Assembly (NCBI RefSeq): GCF_038811545.1 | Contig: NZ_CP133319.1 | Span: forward strand, 2,509,516 to 2,573,515 | Origin: Rhodoligotrophos sp. CJ14 | GTDB taxonomy: Bacteria; Pseudomonadota; Alphaproteobacteria; Rhizobiales; Im1 | DNA length: 64,000 bases | Reading direction: 5' to 3' | Shown here: piece by piece, positions 1 through 7,987 of the stretch | Layout: each line of letters begins with the position of its first letter | How positions within the stretch are numbered: position 1 is the first letter of the stretch | Translations under genes and position numbers: made by a program | The notes under the pieces: generated by a model | The model's input: the letters and a program-made list of their open reading frames with translations, nothing else | The model's database searches: none | Told to the model about the DNA's origin: nothing

Positions 1-957
1 GGCCTTGATCATGTCACCAGCGGTGTCGTCCTGGAAGCTGTTGCGGAGGGTGACTTCAACGCCGCCTATGTCCAGCTTCTCGCGTCCCTATGCGGAACCA
101 TTCTCCTGCGCCACGGCAGCCGCGACCTGCAGGCGGAAATCTTGCCCCAGCTCTGCCGCGGCGAAAGCCTGATCGCCCTTGCGCTCACTGAACCCCAGGG
201 CGGGTCGGATGCTGCAGCCCTGCGCCTGAAGGCCACGGCAGATGGCAATACCTATGTGCTCGATGGCGAGAAGACTTCGATCTCGCTCGCCGATCAGGCG
301 GATTACGCCGTGGTTTTCGCACGCACTGGTACCGAGGCTGAACGGGCGCGCGGCATCTCGGCCTTTCTCGTTGATCTCGATTCGCCCGGCATCTCCCGCA
401 CCCGCTTCGATGATCTCGGCCAGAATGCGATCGGACGGGGCTCCATCTTCTTTGATCGGGTCCGTGTGCCCGCCAGCCGCCGGCTCGGGGCCGAGGGCGC
501 CGGTTTCGTCCAGGTCATGCAGGGCTTCGACTTCAGCCGCGCGCTGATCGGGCTCCAATGTCTGGCGGCGGCGCGGGTTTCCCTTGCTGAAACCTGGCGC
601 TACATCGCCGAAAGGCGCGCCTTCGGAAAACCTCTGTCGGATAATCAAGGCCTCACCTTTCCGCTCGCCGAATGCGAGACGCAGCTCGCCGCTGCCCGCC
701 TGCTCTGCTATCGCACGCTGGCGGCCAAGGATGCGGGGCTCCCGCACACGAAAGAAGCGGCCATGTGCAAATGGTGGGCGCCCAAACTGGCCCATGACAC
801 CATCCATCACTGCCTGCTCGCCCACGGCCATGCCGGATATAGCAAGGAATTGCCATTCGAGCAGCGGCTGCGCGACGTTCTCGGGCTGCAGATCGGCGAT
901 GGCACCGCGCAGATCATGAAGCTGATTATCGCGCGCGAGGCATTGCGGGCGCTCTAG
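1..957 (+). CDS. aliB: Acyl-CoA dehydrogenase, probable cyclohexanecarboxyl-CoA dehydrogenase (5' partial)
   Basis: The frame is open from base 1, so the N-terminus lies outside the window; 318 residues are visible. It would be a flavoenzyme that introduces the first double bond into cyclohexanecarboxyl-CoA, passing electrons to ETF. The middle domain carries the FAD/substrate signature ALTEPQGGSDAA, followed by the C-terminal helical domain (RAFGKPLSDNQG). The segment that usually reads YEGT with the catalytic Glu reads IGDGTAQIM, with Asp at that place. The substrate is inferred from the neighbours aliA, badR, badH and badI; the sequence alone shows only the acyl-CoA dehydrogenase family. 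It ends 45 bp before aliA on the same strand, consistent with one transcript. Confidence 0.85.
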   Translation, partial: GLDHVTSGVVLEAVAEGDFNAAYVQLLASLCGTILLRHGSRDLQAEILPQLCRGESLIALALTEPQGGSDAAALRLKATADGNTYVLDGEKTSISLADQADYAVVFARTGTEAERARGISAFLVDLDSPGISRTRFDDLGQNAIGRGSIFFDRVRVPASRRLGAEGAGFVQVMQGFDFSRALIGLQCLAAARVSLAETWRYIAERRAFGKPLSDNQGLTFPLAECETQLAAARLLCYRTLAAKDAGLPHTKEAAMCKWWAPKLAHDTIHHCLLAHGHAGYSKELPFEQRLRDVLGLQIGDGTAQIMKLIIAREALRAL

Positions 958-1002
958 AACGCTCAAGCCTCAAGACTGCGTGGACTATTGGGAGGGAACA
1001 TT

Positions 1003-2640
1003 ATGCCGCTCTATACACCGGACCCGGCACGCCGTACCGCCATGATCGCCGCCGGCCATTGGCGCGACCAGACCCTTCTCGACCATCTGGCTCGTGCGGT
1101 GGCGGCAACACCGGAGAAATTGGCCGTGGTCGCCTTTCGCTCGGAGAATGGCGGCGAGACGCGCCTCACCTATCGCGAGTTGGACAACCGCGCCACGGCC
1201 CTTGCTGCCAACCTCGCGCGGTTGGGTGTCAATCGTGGCGATGTCGTCTCATTCCAATTGCCCAACTGGTGGGAATTCACAGTCCTACACCTCGCCTGCC
1301 TGAAGCTCGGCGCGGTCAGCAATCCGCTGATGATCATCTTCCGCGAGCGTGAGCTGCGCTTCATGCTCGGCCTTGCTGAAAGCAAGATTTTCGTCGTACC
1401 CGCGACCTTCCGGGGCTTTGATTACGCCGGCATGGCCAGGGATGTCCGGGCGGAATTGCCAGCCCTCGAGCATCTCCTCATTGTCGGCAGCGGTGGCGAT
1501 GACGATTTCCAGCAGCTGCTTGCGCACGCCCCAAGTGGTGCAGCAAGCGCGACCGCCAGTGGACAGCTCTCCGCCGATGACGTGGTCCAGCTTCTCTACA
1601 CCAGCGGCACCACAGGTGAGCCCAAGGGTGTGATGCACACCTCCAACACGATGCTGTCCAATCTGGTGCCTTTTGCGGAACGGCTTCGCCTGACCCGGAG
1701 CGAAGTGATCCATATGCCCTCGCCCATGGCCCATCAGCTCGGCTTCATGTACGGGCTCGTCCTGCCGGTCATGCTGGGCGCGACTGCCGTTCTGCAGGAC
1801 ATCTTCAATCCCGAGGAGATGACCCGGCAGGTGCTCGCCGAGAATGTCACCTTCACCATGGGCGCGACGCCCTTCCTCAATGACTTCGTCAATCATGTCG
1901 AAAAGAGCGGGGCAAAGCCACACAGCCTGCGCGTCTTCGTGTCCGCGGGCGCGCCCATACCGCGTGCGCTGGTCACCAAAGGCCGCGAGGTGTTGGGCGC
2001 GGCCATCATCTCCGGCTGGGGCATGTCGGAGAATGGCGCGGTCACCACGACCCGCATCGAGGACCCCGAGGAGATCACCACCAACACGGATGGCTGCGTG
2101 CTGCCGGGCATGGAGCTTAAGGTGGTGGATGCGTCCGGCAACGCCGTCGTCGCGGGCGAGGAAGGCCGCCTCCTCGTGCGGGGCTGCTCCAATTTCGTCG
2201 GTTATCTGAAGCGGCCCGAGCTTGCCAATATCGACAGCGATGGCTGGTTCGATACGGGCGATATCGCCCGCATGGATGAGCAAGGCTATATCAGGATCAC
2301 GGGCCGCTCGAAGGACATCATCATTCGCGGTGGCGAGAACATTCCCGTGGTGGAGATCGAGGGCATTCTGTTCCGGCACCCCGCCGTGGCGGCAGCGGCC
2401 ATTGTCGGTTATCCCGACCCGCGTCTCGGTGAGCGCGCCTGTGCCTTTGTGGTGCCGCGCGATGGCGCGGATTTCACCTTCGATGACATGGTCTCCTACC
2501 TGCTCGCGCAGAAAATGGCCCGTCAATATGTGCCCGAGCGCCTTGAGCTCGTGCAGGAATTGCCGCGAACGCCCAGCGGCAAGATCCAGAAGTTCAAGCT
2601 GAGAGAGGTGCTCGTACGTGAGCAGCGCCAGGCGGGATGA
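1003..2640 (+). CDS. aliA: Cyclohexanecarboxylate-CoA ligase
   Basis: A 545-residue AMP-forming acyl-CoA synthetase. It activates a carboxylate with ATP and CoA in the cytoplasm. The P-loop YTSGTTGEPKG lies near residue 200, the hinge and adenylate region GWFDTGDIARMD near 415, and the catalytic-lysine tail PSGKIQKFKLRE near the C-terminus. The ATG at 1003 is chosen over an in-frame start at 988 because GGAGGG (991-996) sits 6 nt before it. Substrate assignment rests on the neighbours: a dehydrogenase upstream and badR/badH/badI beyond the end of the gene. The stop codon pairs with the badR stop in a small inverted repeat (2638-2661). A medium-chain fatty-acid ligase is the alternative. Confidence 0.85.
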   Translation: MPLYTPDPARRTAMIAAGHWRDQTLLDHLARAVAATPEKLAVVAFRSENGGETRLTYRELDNRATALAANLARLGVNRGDVVSFQLPNWWEFTVLHLACLKLGAVSNPLMIIFRERELRFMLGLAESKIFVVPATFRGFDYAGMARDVRAELPALEHLLIVGSGGDDDFQQLLAHAPSGAASATASGQLSADDVVQLLYTSGTTGEPKGVMHTSNTMLSNLVPFAERLRLTRSEVIHMPSPMAHQLGFMYGLVLPVMLGATAVLQDIFNPEEMTRQVLAENVTFTMGATPFLNDFVNHVEKSGAKPHSLRVFVSAGAPIPRALVTKGREVLGAAIISGWGMSENGAVTTTRIEDPEEITTNTDGCVLPGMELKVVDASGNAVVAGEEGRLLVRGCSNFVGYLKRPELANIDSDGWFDTGDIARMDEQGYIRITGRSKDIIIRGGENIPVVEIEGILFRHPAVAAAAIVGYPDPRLGERACAFVVPRDGADFTFDDMVSYLLAQKMARQYVPERLELVQELPRTPSGKIQKFKLREVLVREQRQAG

Positions 2641-2661
2641 GCGGTGCCGAACGCGCGCTCA
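2638..2661. terminator. Stop-codon-paired inverted repeat between aliA and badR
   Basis: TGAGCG (2638-2643) and CGCTCA (2656-2661) are perfect inverted arms around a 12-nt loop. The TGA of aliA and the TGA of badR (TCA on this strand) occupy the outer ends of the two arms and pair with each other. There is no T-run. It is a candidate bidirectional terminator for the convergent pair. Confidence 0.35.
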
Positions 2662-3153
2662 CACAAGGTTGAGGCCGTTCTTCAGCCGGTCGAGCAGGCG
2701 GTAGAGCACCACCTGCTCCTCCAGGCTGAAATCGGCGAGGACCGCTGCGTAAAAGGCCTCGATTTCATCGAGCATCTGCGACCAGATGGCCTCTCCGCTC
2801 TCTGTGAGTTTGATACGCCGGCTACGTCCATCCTCCGCATCCTTGACCCGCGCGATCCAGCCGCGCGCTTCCAGCCTGTCGAGCACCGGCGTGAGATTTT
2901 GACGGGTGACCATCAGGAACTCGATCAGGTCCTTCACGGTCACCCCGTTTTCCCGTGCGGCAGGCCGGGCCAATGCGCCGAGCACAGCCCATTGCTGCGT
3001 GGTGCTGCCGAACTTCGAGACGAACCGTGTACCAACCTTATGCATGAGATTCGAGCTCTGATAGAGCCTGAAGAAGACGCGGTTGGCCACATCGAACTCG
3101 GCGGTCACGCTCACCTTTCGCTGCGGTAGTGTTTTGAGTTGCGAGTCCGCCAT
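2659..3153 (-). CDS. badR: MarR-family repressor, probable BadR
   Basis: A 164-residue MarR/winged-helix regulator. The DNA-binding part includes VTVKDLIEFLMVTRQNLTPV and the wing DRLEARGWIARVKD, followed by the dimerising C-terminal helices. In Rhodopseudomonas palustris, BadR is a MarR protein controlling cyclohexanecarboxylate genes in response to a ring-CoA intermediate; here the gene lies convergent to aliA and divergent from badH, in the same neighbourhood. The ATG at 3153 is used because AGGAC lies just upstream; an in-frame TTG at 3168 has no such signal. The effector is not visible in the sequence. Confidence 0.75.
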   Translation of the reverse strand: MADSQLKTLPQRKVSVTAEFDVANRVFFRLYQSSNLMHKVGTRFVSKFGSTTQQWAVLGALARPAARENGVTVKDLIEFLMVTRQNLTPVLDRLEARGWIARVKDAEDGRSRRIKLTESGEAIWSQMLDEIEAFYAAVLADFSLEEQVVLYRLLDRLKNGLNLV

Positions 3154-3234
3154 GAAGGTCCTACACAAGATACATCAATACATTGCCATTTTTATGGCCG
3201 AAGCATAGCATTCACGTATCATAATGCAAAGCGA
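3154..3234. promoter_or_regulatory. badR-badH divergent control region
   Basis: An 81-bp AT-richer region between the divergent genes. It holds the inverted repeat GCATT-N10-AATGC (3208-3227), a second short one TATG-N7-CATA (3193-3207) and a direct repeat ATACAT-CA-ATACAT. Its size and symmetry suit MarR-dimer binding. No clear -35/-10 pair was identified. Confidence 0.35.
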
Positions 3235-4011
3235 GTGAACCCAGTGGAAGGCATAATCGGCAAACACGTCATCATCACAGGTGGCGGGGGCGGCATCGGA
3301 TCCGCCACGGCCCGGCACTTCGCGAAGCTTGGCGGCAAGGTCTCGATCTTCGACCGCGATTGTGCGGCTGCAGAAAAGGTTGCCGCGGCGATCAGCGAGA
3401 CGGGCGGCTCCGCCCGCGCATTCCCATGCGATATCACCCGGCGCGATGAGATCGAGGCCGCGGTCGAAGGGGCCAGCAGCGCCTTCGGGCCGGTGACGAC
3501 GCTGGTCAACAATGCCGGCTGGGACATCTTTCGCCCGTTTCTGCAGACCAATCCCGAGGAATGGGAAAAGCTCATCAGCATCAACCTGATGGGCCCGCTT
3601 CACATGCACCATGTGATACTGCCCGGCATGGTAGAGCGCCGGCATGGCCGCGTGATCAATGTCGCCTCCGATGCGGCCCGGGTTGGATCGACGGGCGAAG
3701 CGGTCTATGCAGCCTGCAAGGCGGGGCTCCTCGCCCTATCGAAGACACTGGCGCGCGAGCATGCCAGGCACGGCATCACCTTCAACGTGGTCTGTCCCGG
3801 TCCAACCGACACCAATCTCCTAGCTTCGGTCGCAAGCAGTTCCAGCAATCCGGAGAAATTGACCGAAGCCTTCCGCCGCGCGATTCCCATGGGAAGGATC
3901 GGCACACCGGATGATCTGCCCGGCGCCATTGCCTTTTTCGCCAGCGATGCGGCAGGCTTCGTGACCGGCCAGGTTTTGAGCGTATCCGGCGGCCTGACCA
4001 TGGTCGGGTAA
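3235..4011 (+). CDS. badH: SDR dehydrogenase, probable 2-hydroxycyclohexanecarboxyl-CoA dehydrogenase
   Basis: A 258-residue short-chain dehydrogenase. The Rossmann motif is TGGGGGIGSA near the N-terminus, then NNAG, and the catalytic YAACK near residue 160. In the ali/bad route BadH oxidises 2-hydroxycyclohexanecarboxyl-CoA to the 2-keto thioester with NAD+. The assignment follows from badI directly downstream (50 bp) and badR divergent upstream. There is no ATG near the family start: the GTG at 3235 (or the in-frame GTG at 3244) gives the usual length, while starts further upstream would run into the regulatory region. A 3-oxoacyl-ACP reductase of unrelated function is the alternative. Confidence 0.75.
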   Translation: MNPVEGIIGKHVIITGGGGGIGSATARHFAKLGGKVSIFDRDCAAAEKVAAAISETGGSARAFPCDITRRDEIEAAVEGASSAFGPVTTLVNNAGWDIFRPFLQTNPEEWEKLISINLMGPLHMHHVILPGMVERRHGRVINVASDAARVGSTGEAVYAACKAGLLALSKTLAREHARHGITFNVVCPGPTDTNLLASVASSSSNPEKLTEAFRRAIPMGRIGTPDDLPGAIAFFASDAAGFVTGQVLSVSGGLTMVG

Positions 4012-4061
4012 TGATACCCAGCCGAGCAACAGCCAGCACGCTCGCATATCGGAGAACTGTC

Positions 4062-4850
4062 ATGACGAGTTATCAAGATATCCTGTATTCGGAAGATGCC
4101 GGAGTGGCGCGGATCACCATCAATCGTCCTGATCGGTACAACGCCTTTCGTGGCCAGACCGTGGAAGAGCTCATCGGTGCCTTCCAGCGTGCCGGCTGGA
4201 ACCGGGATATTGGCGTGATCGTGCTCACCGGCGCGGGTGATAAAGCCTTCTGCACCGGCGGTGACCAGACGGCCCATGATGGCCAATATGACGGGCGTGG
4301 CACCATCGGGCTGCCCATTGAGGAACTCCACACGCTCATGCGCGACGTGCCCAAGCCTGTCATCGCCCGTGTGCAAGGTTTTGCCATCGGCGGCGGCAAC
4401 GTGCTCGCCACTTTGTGCGACCTGACGATCGCCTCGGATAAAGCGCAGTTCGGCCAGGTGGGGCCAAAGGTCGGCTCCGTCGACCCCGGTTTCGGCACGG
4501 CCTATCTTGCCCGCGTGGTCGGTGAGAAGAAGGCGCGCGAGATCTGGTATCTCTGCCGTCGATATACAGCTCACGAAGCAATGGCCATGGGCCTCGTCAA
4601 CACAGTCGTGCCTCATGACGAGCTCGATGCAGAGGTCGAGCGCTGGTGTGCTGAACTGCTGGAGCGTAGCCCGACGGCGCTTGCCATTGCCAAACGCTCC
4701 TTCAATGCCGATACCGAGAATATTCGCGGCATCGGCTCGCTCGGCATGCAGGCGCTCAGCCTCTATTACGACACCGAGGAGTCAAAGGAAGGCGGCAAGG
4801 CCTTCCGCGAGAAGCGCAAGCCCGATTTTCGCCGCTTCACCAAGCGGTAA
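4062..4850 (+). CDS. badI: 2-ketocyclohexanecarboxyl-CoA hydrolase
   Basis: A 262-residue crotonase-fold enzyme. BadI opens the ring of 2-ketocyclohexanecarboxyl-CoA hydrolytically to pimelyl-CoA. The sequence closely resembles my memory of R. palustris BadI: AFCTGGDQTAHDG and YDGRGTIGLPIEELHT in the first third, then FAIGGGNVLATLCDLTI, FGQVGPKVGSVDPGFGTAYL and RSPTALAIAKRSFN. These signatures resemble the 1,4-dihydroxynaphthoyl-CoA synthase branch, from which BadI differs in context. The ATG at 4062 follows GGAGA by 6 nt; an upstream in-frame ATG (4011) would overlap badH. This is the gene that best fixes the identity of the cluster. Confidence 0.9.
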   Translation: MTSYQDILYSEDAGVARITINRPDRYNAFRGQTVEELIGAFQRAGWNRDIGVIVLTGAGDKAFCTGGDQTAHDGQYDGRGTIGLPIEELHTLMRDVPKPVIARVQGFAIGGGNVLATLCDLTIASDKAQFGQVGPKVGSVDPGFGTAYLARVVGEKKAREIWYLCRRYTAHEAMAMGLVNTVVPHDELDAEVERWCAELLERSPTALAIAKRSFNADTENIRGIGSLGMQALSLYYDTEESKEGGKAFREKRKPDFRRFTKR

Positions 4851-4912
4851 CCGCGTTACAGCCAAGCGGTCATACAGTCTCGCTGCCGGTGCCGGAACCT
4901 TGCTCCCCATCG

Positions 4913-4938
4913 GGAACCGCTCGATACCTGCACTGATT
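4913..4938 (+). promoter_or_regulatory. Weak EcfG-like promoter
   Basis: GGAAC at 4913-4917, then 17 nt, then GATT at 4935-4938, about 35 bp before the small gene at 4973. The -35 matches the EcfG consensus fully but the -10 matches only two of four bases (consensus CGTT). It is recorded because two full matches occur elsewhere in the window. Confidence 0.2.
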
Positions 4939-4972
4939 TTATCCTCTCCAGGTTAGAGCGTGAGGATCGATC

Positions 4973-5173
4973 ATGAACCGTGACCAGAACCCGAAAAAGA
5001 CGTCTGCCACGCCCCCCGAAACGCGCGAGAAGAGACCAGAGCCATCGAGAAGAATGCCAGCCGCCGGCCCGCATGCCGATCCACGGCTGATGAATCCCGA
5101 TGCAACCCCCGGGACCGGCGCGCTGCCACCCATCGGCGAGTCGGACGATCCAAACATGCAGTCGACGGGCTGA
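4973..5173 (+). CDS. Small hydrophilic protein of unknown function
   Basis: A 66-residue, proline-rich, probably disordered protein rich in charged residues (DQNPKKTSATPPETREKR), ending in GESDDPNMQSTG. The ATG follows GAGGA with 7 nt spacing. Small proteins with a similar D-x-NMQ-x-TG tail occur, as far as I recall, in Bradyrhizobium and Methylobacterium relatives, but no function is known to me. It has no close neighbour on its strand. It could be a chance ORF; the good ribosome-binding site and the tail motif argue for a gene. Confidence 0.5.
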   Translation: MNRDQNPKKTSATPPETREKRPEPSRRMPAAGPHADPRLMNPDATPGTGALPPIGESDDPNMQSTG

Positions 5174-5393
5174 CCTCGCCCCGACCGCCAGCTCACGCGG
5201 CGCCAAAAGTCCGGCAGCACATCAGGGCTGGCAGAGCCCACCGCGCTTAACCCGGTCCATTTTCTGTCAAGGGCCGGATCCCGCGCCTCATGACTGGCGA
5301 TTCAAAATTCGCCACATCAGCAGCACATCTCCGACACATCTCTGGGGATCTTGGCCGCGCTACCATGATGACCCCATGAACAGGAGATGAGCA

Positions 5394-6113
5394 GTGATTA
5401 AGATCGCCAATATTCTCAAGGAAAACGAGTGGAGATCGCTTCAACACATAAGCGGCGGTAAGTTTACAGATTTCAAGGACAACCCTGCTTCCTTGGTCGA
5501 AGAGCTCGGTGCTATCAACTATGCCACCCAGACAAGAACCGTAACTGAGTTTCTTCAGCTCGACGGCGACATTCTCACCCGAAAATCCGAGCTTTCCCTC
5601 ATCTTAGGGATAAGCTCTCGCGGCGATGAACCCTGTACAGACCTTCCTTCGCCCACCGTGTTCGCGAGCGCCGGTGAAAACGGGATGGCTGAGGACGCGC
5701 CATCCCAGCAGCCATCCGCGCCGCTATTCGCGCATGTCCACGGCTCGGTCATGCTGGAGCACACCGATGACCCGACGCTTGCAAGCCCAGATAGTTCGCT
5801 CGAAATATTCCTCGCCAGAGTAAAAGACTTCCAAAACACCATCGCAGAGCGCCAATCCGGTAAGGTCGAGATCCGGATGAGGCCAAAAGAAGAGGATGCT
5901 TGGAGCTCGATCTCGCGCGAACAAACCGAGGACTGGATTTCCCGCTCGACCGCCGATGGACGGCTTAAGGCAATTCTCCGCGATACAAAGACGGATCGCT
6001 ACGAGCCTCCGGTGACGCAGAGCACAACCTTGCTGCTCTTAGAGCTTGTTGACGAGGAATATGGAGTTCTTGAAATCAATATGCATGGAAACCTGGAGCA
6101 TTGGAGCGCCTAA
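5394..6113 (+). CDS. Hypothetical protein, orphan
   Basis: A 239-residue protein without recognisable motif, signal peptide or membrane segment. It starts at GTG with GGAGA 6 nt upstream. The N-terminal part (VEELGAINYATQTRTVTEFLQLDG) and the C-terminal part (LLLLELVDEEYGVLEINMHG) look folded and are separated by a low-complexity linker around residues 85-130. Base composition and codon use appear more AT-rich than in the neighbours, hinting at transfer. It stands alone between the ali/bad cluster and a TetR regulator, so context gives no function. Confidence 0.65.
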   Translation: MIKIANILKENEWRSLQHISGGKFTDFKDNPASLVEELGAINYATQTRTVTEFLQLDGDILTRKSELSLILGISSRGDEPCTDLPSPTVFASAGENGMAEDAPSQQPSAPLFAHVHGSVMLEHTDDPTLASPDSSLEIFLARVKDFQNTIAERQSGKVEIRMRPKEEDAWSSISREQTEDWISRSTADGRLKAILRDTKTDRYEPPVTQSTTLLLLELVDEEYGVLEINMHGNLEHWSA

Positions 6114-6172
6114 AAGATTTCCGAGCGAAGGGGAATACCGGTTCGCGTGAAGAGACCGAGCAAGACCTTAGC

Positions 6173-6205
6173 GCGGTTTCGCGATTCGAAGAAAAGCGCA
6201 ACCGC
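6173..6205. terminator. Hairpin between convergent genes
   Basis: GCGGTTTCGC (6173-6182) and GCGCAACCGC (6196-6205) pair over ten positions with one T-C mismatch and a 13-nt loop. It lies between the ends of the orphan gene (6113) and the TetR gene (6218). There is no T-run on either side, so termination is only plausible. Confidence 0.35.
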
Positions 6206-6217
6206 TCTAGCCGCGTC

Positions 6218-6910
6218 CTAGCTATGGCCTCCAACGGCGGCGAGCGCGGGTTCGATCCGTCGTAAAGGCATCTCCAATATCGCCTCGACGGCCTCTATCC
6301 CGATCACTGCAAGCTTCCCGCCGGTAAAGAGCTCGCTTGCCAAGCATCCTTCGAGCCATAAGCCATCAATGATGGCATTGATCTTGACGGCATATCGCGC
6401 GCAGAGCTCGAGCGGGCTCGGGCGCCCCGCCTCTTTCAGCACATCCCCCACCAGCACCTCGAACTCGCGACAATAGCCGAAATACCCTTCCCGATGGATT
6501 TCCGCCATGGTCTGATCGACATGGATGCGGCTGATGAAACTGGCCCAGAGCGTGAGCCGCCGCATGTCCAGCACAGGCTCGGTGAGATTGGCCTCGACAA
6601 AGACGCGCAGCCGGTCCCGCGGGCTTTGTGCGCTTCCCGCCGCGGCCCTGGCCATGACGATCATCTCCTGCATCGTCACGCGGTAGGCCTCATAGATCAT
6701 CTGATCCTTGGACGCGAAATAATGGCGGATCAAGCCGTTGGTCACCCCGGCGCGCACCGCGATCTCGCGCACCGTCGCGGCATGAAGGCCCTTCTCCGCC
6801 ACGCAGTCGAGCGTCGCCCGAATCAAGTCCTGCTTGCGGACATTTTCGTCCACCCGATGAAACTTGCGCCGGTTTGCAGCCTTTACCGCCGGTTCTGCCT
6901 TGTCAGGCAT
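6218..6910 (-). CDS. TetR-family regulator, BetI-like
   Basis: A 230-residue TetR protein. The helix-turn-helix is TVREIAVRAGVTNGLIRHYF near residues 45-65, and the C-terminal ligand domain resembles the BetI-type fold (WASFISRIHVDQTMAEIHRE). The ATG at 6910 is preceded by GAGGGG; an upstream in-frame start exists but lacks a signal. It is divergent from the amino acid ABC operon beginning at 7073 and is its likely regulator. The BetI resemblance does not imply choline here, since no glycine-betaine genes are nearby. Confidence 0.8.
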   Translation of the reverse strand: MPDKAEPAVKAANRRKFHRVDENVRKQDLIRATLDCVAEKGLHAATVREIAVRAGVTNGLIRHYFASKDQMIYEAYRVTMQEMIVMARAAAGSAQSPRDRLRVFVEANLTEPVLDMRRLTLWASFISRIHVDQTMAEIHREGYFGYCREFEVLVGDVLKEAGRPSPLELCARYAVKINAIIDGLWLEGCLASELFTGGKLAVIGIEAVEAILEMPLRRIEPALAAVGGHS

Positions 6911-7009
6911 GACTGTCCCCTCTCGCAACGTCTCAAACGGCTATAAGGCCCTCGCGGTAGAGCCCTGATCCCGGTGCGCCCAGCCCGTCTTCTCATCCTA
7001 ATTATGCAG

Positions 7010-7038
7010 TTGAATAATCAAACCTCAAATGCATTAAT
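7010..7038 (+). promoter_or_regulatory. Candidate sigma-70-type promoter of the amino acid ABC operon
   Basis: TTGAAT (7010-7015), 17 nt, ATTAAT (7033-7038), each matching four of six consensus bases, in a markedly AT-rich stretch. It lies 34 bp before the preferred ATG at 7073 and within the divergent region shared with the TetR gene. Confidence 0.4.
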
Positions 7039-7072
7039 ACCGGAAACTGGAATCCCTGGGGCAAGGGACGCC

Positions 7073-7948
7073 ATGAGAACACAACATGATGGCGCCGGGG
7101 AAAACGAGGGAGCTCAGGTTTCGCGGGTGAGGGACACACCGACCGCAGCAACCGCTCGCACGCCAAGCGCAGCAGGGGCCAGCGCCACTCCTGCAGTCGA
7201 AGTCATCGACGTGCACAAATATTTCGGACCGCTGGAAGTCCTGAAGGGTGTTTCGCTCACCGCACATGACAGCGATGTGGTCGCAATCATCGGAGCGAGC
7301 GGGTCGGGCAAATCCACGCTGCTGCGTTGTGTGAACATGCTGGAGGTGCCGACCGCCGGCACGGTCAGGCTTCGCGGCGAGGAGATCGCCATGAAGCCGG
7401 ACGGGCATGGTGGGCAAATCATTGCCGACCGCAAACAGGTTCAGCGCCTGCGCACCAGACTGGGCATGGTCTTTCAGACCTTCAATCTCTGGCAGCACAT
7501 GACGTTGCGGGAGAATGTTATCGAAGTGCCCGTCCATGTGCTGGGTGTGCCGAAAGCGGAGGCGATCGAGACTGCCGATGCCCTGCTCCAGCGTGTCGGG
7601 CTCTATGAAAAGCGGGATATCTATCCCGCATTCCTTTCCGGCGGCCAGCAGCAGCGCGCCGCCATTGCCCGCGCGCTCGCCATCAAGCCGGACGTTATGC
7701 TGTTCGATGAGCCGACCTCTGCCCTCGATCCTGAGCTGGTGGGCGAGGTGCTTTCTGTGATCAGTGATCTCGCCCGCGAAGGACGCACGATGATCCTGGT
7801 GACCCACGAAATGAAATTCGCCCGCGAGGTCGCAACCCGTATCGTGTTCCTGCACAACGGCGCGATCGAAGAGGAAGGCGAGCCGGAAGCCGTTTTCACA
7901 TCACCCAAGTCGGAGCGTTTGGCACGGTTCCTGAGCTCCACCCGGTAA
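7073..7948 (+). CDS. Polar amino acid ABC transporter, ATP-binding protein
   Basis: A 291-residue HisP/GlnQ-type ATPase that would energise uptake on the cytoplasmic face. It has Walker A GASGSGKST, Q-loop MVFQTFNLW, signature LSGGQQQRAAIARAL, Walker B VMLFDEPTSALD and H-loop LVTHEM. The start at 7073 has AAGGGA upstream; it leaves an unusual 40-residue Ala/Thr-rich N-terminal tail before the ATPase fold. It is the first gene of an operon with a binding protein (7988), two permeases (8854, 9570) and an M20 amidohydrolase (10417). Confidence 0.9.
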   Translation: MRTQHDGAGENEGAQVSRVRDTPTAATARTPSAAGASATPAVEVIDVHKYFGPLEVLKGVSLTAHDSDVVAIIGASGSGKSTLLRCVNMLEVPTAGTVRLRGEEIAMKPDGHGGQIIADRKQVQRLRTRLGMVFQTFNLWQHMTLRENVIEVPVHVLGVPKAEAIETADALLQRVGLYEKRDIYPAFLSGGQQQRAAIARALAIKPDVMLFDEPTSALDPELVGEVLSVISDLAREGRTMILVTHEMKFAREVATRIVFLHNGAIEEEGEPEAVFTSPKSERLARFLSSTR

Positions 7949-7987
7949 CAGAAGCAAGAGCTGACACAGCAAGGAGGAGGGGTTGAG

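Noticed and set aside
88-966. Long minus-strand open frame of 292 codons opposite aliB.
   Set aside because: It is the antisense shadow of a well-supported acyl-CoA dehydrogenase, with no ribosome-binding site and low-complexity translation; GC-rich codon bias creates such frames.
1285-2526. Minus-strand open frame of 413 codons opposite aliA.
   Set aside because: It lies fully within a gene with clear AMP-ligase motifs, and its translation shows His/Gly/Asp-rich antisense composition.
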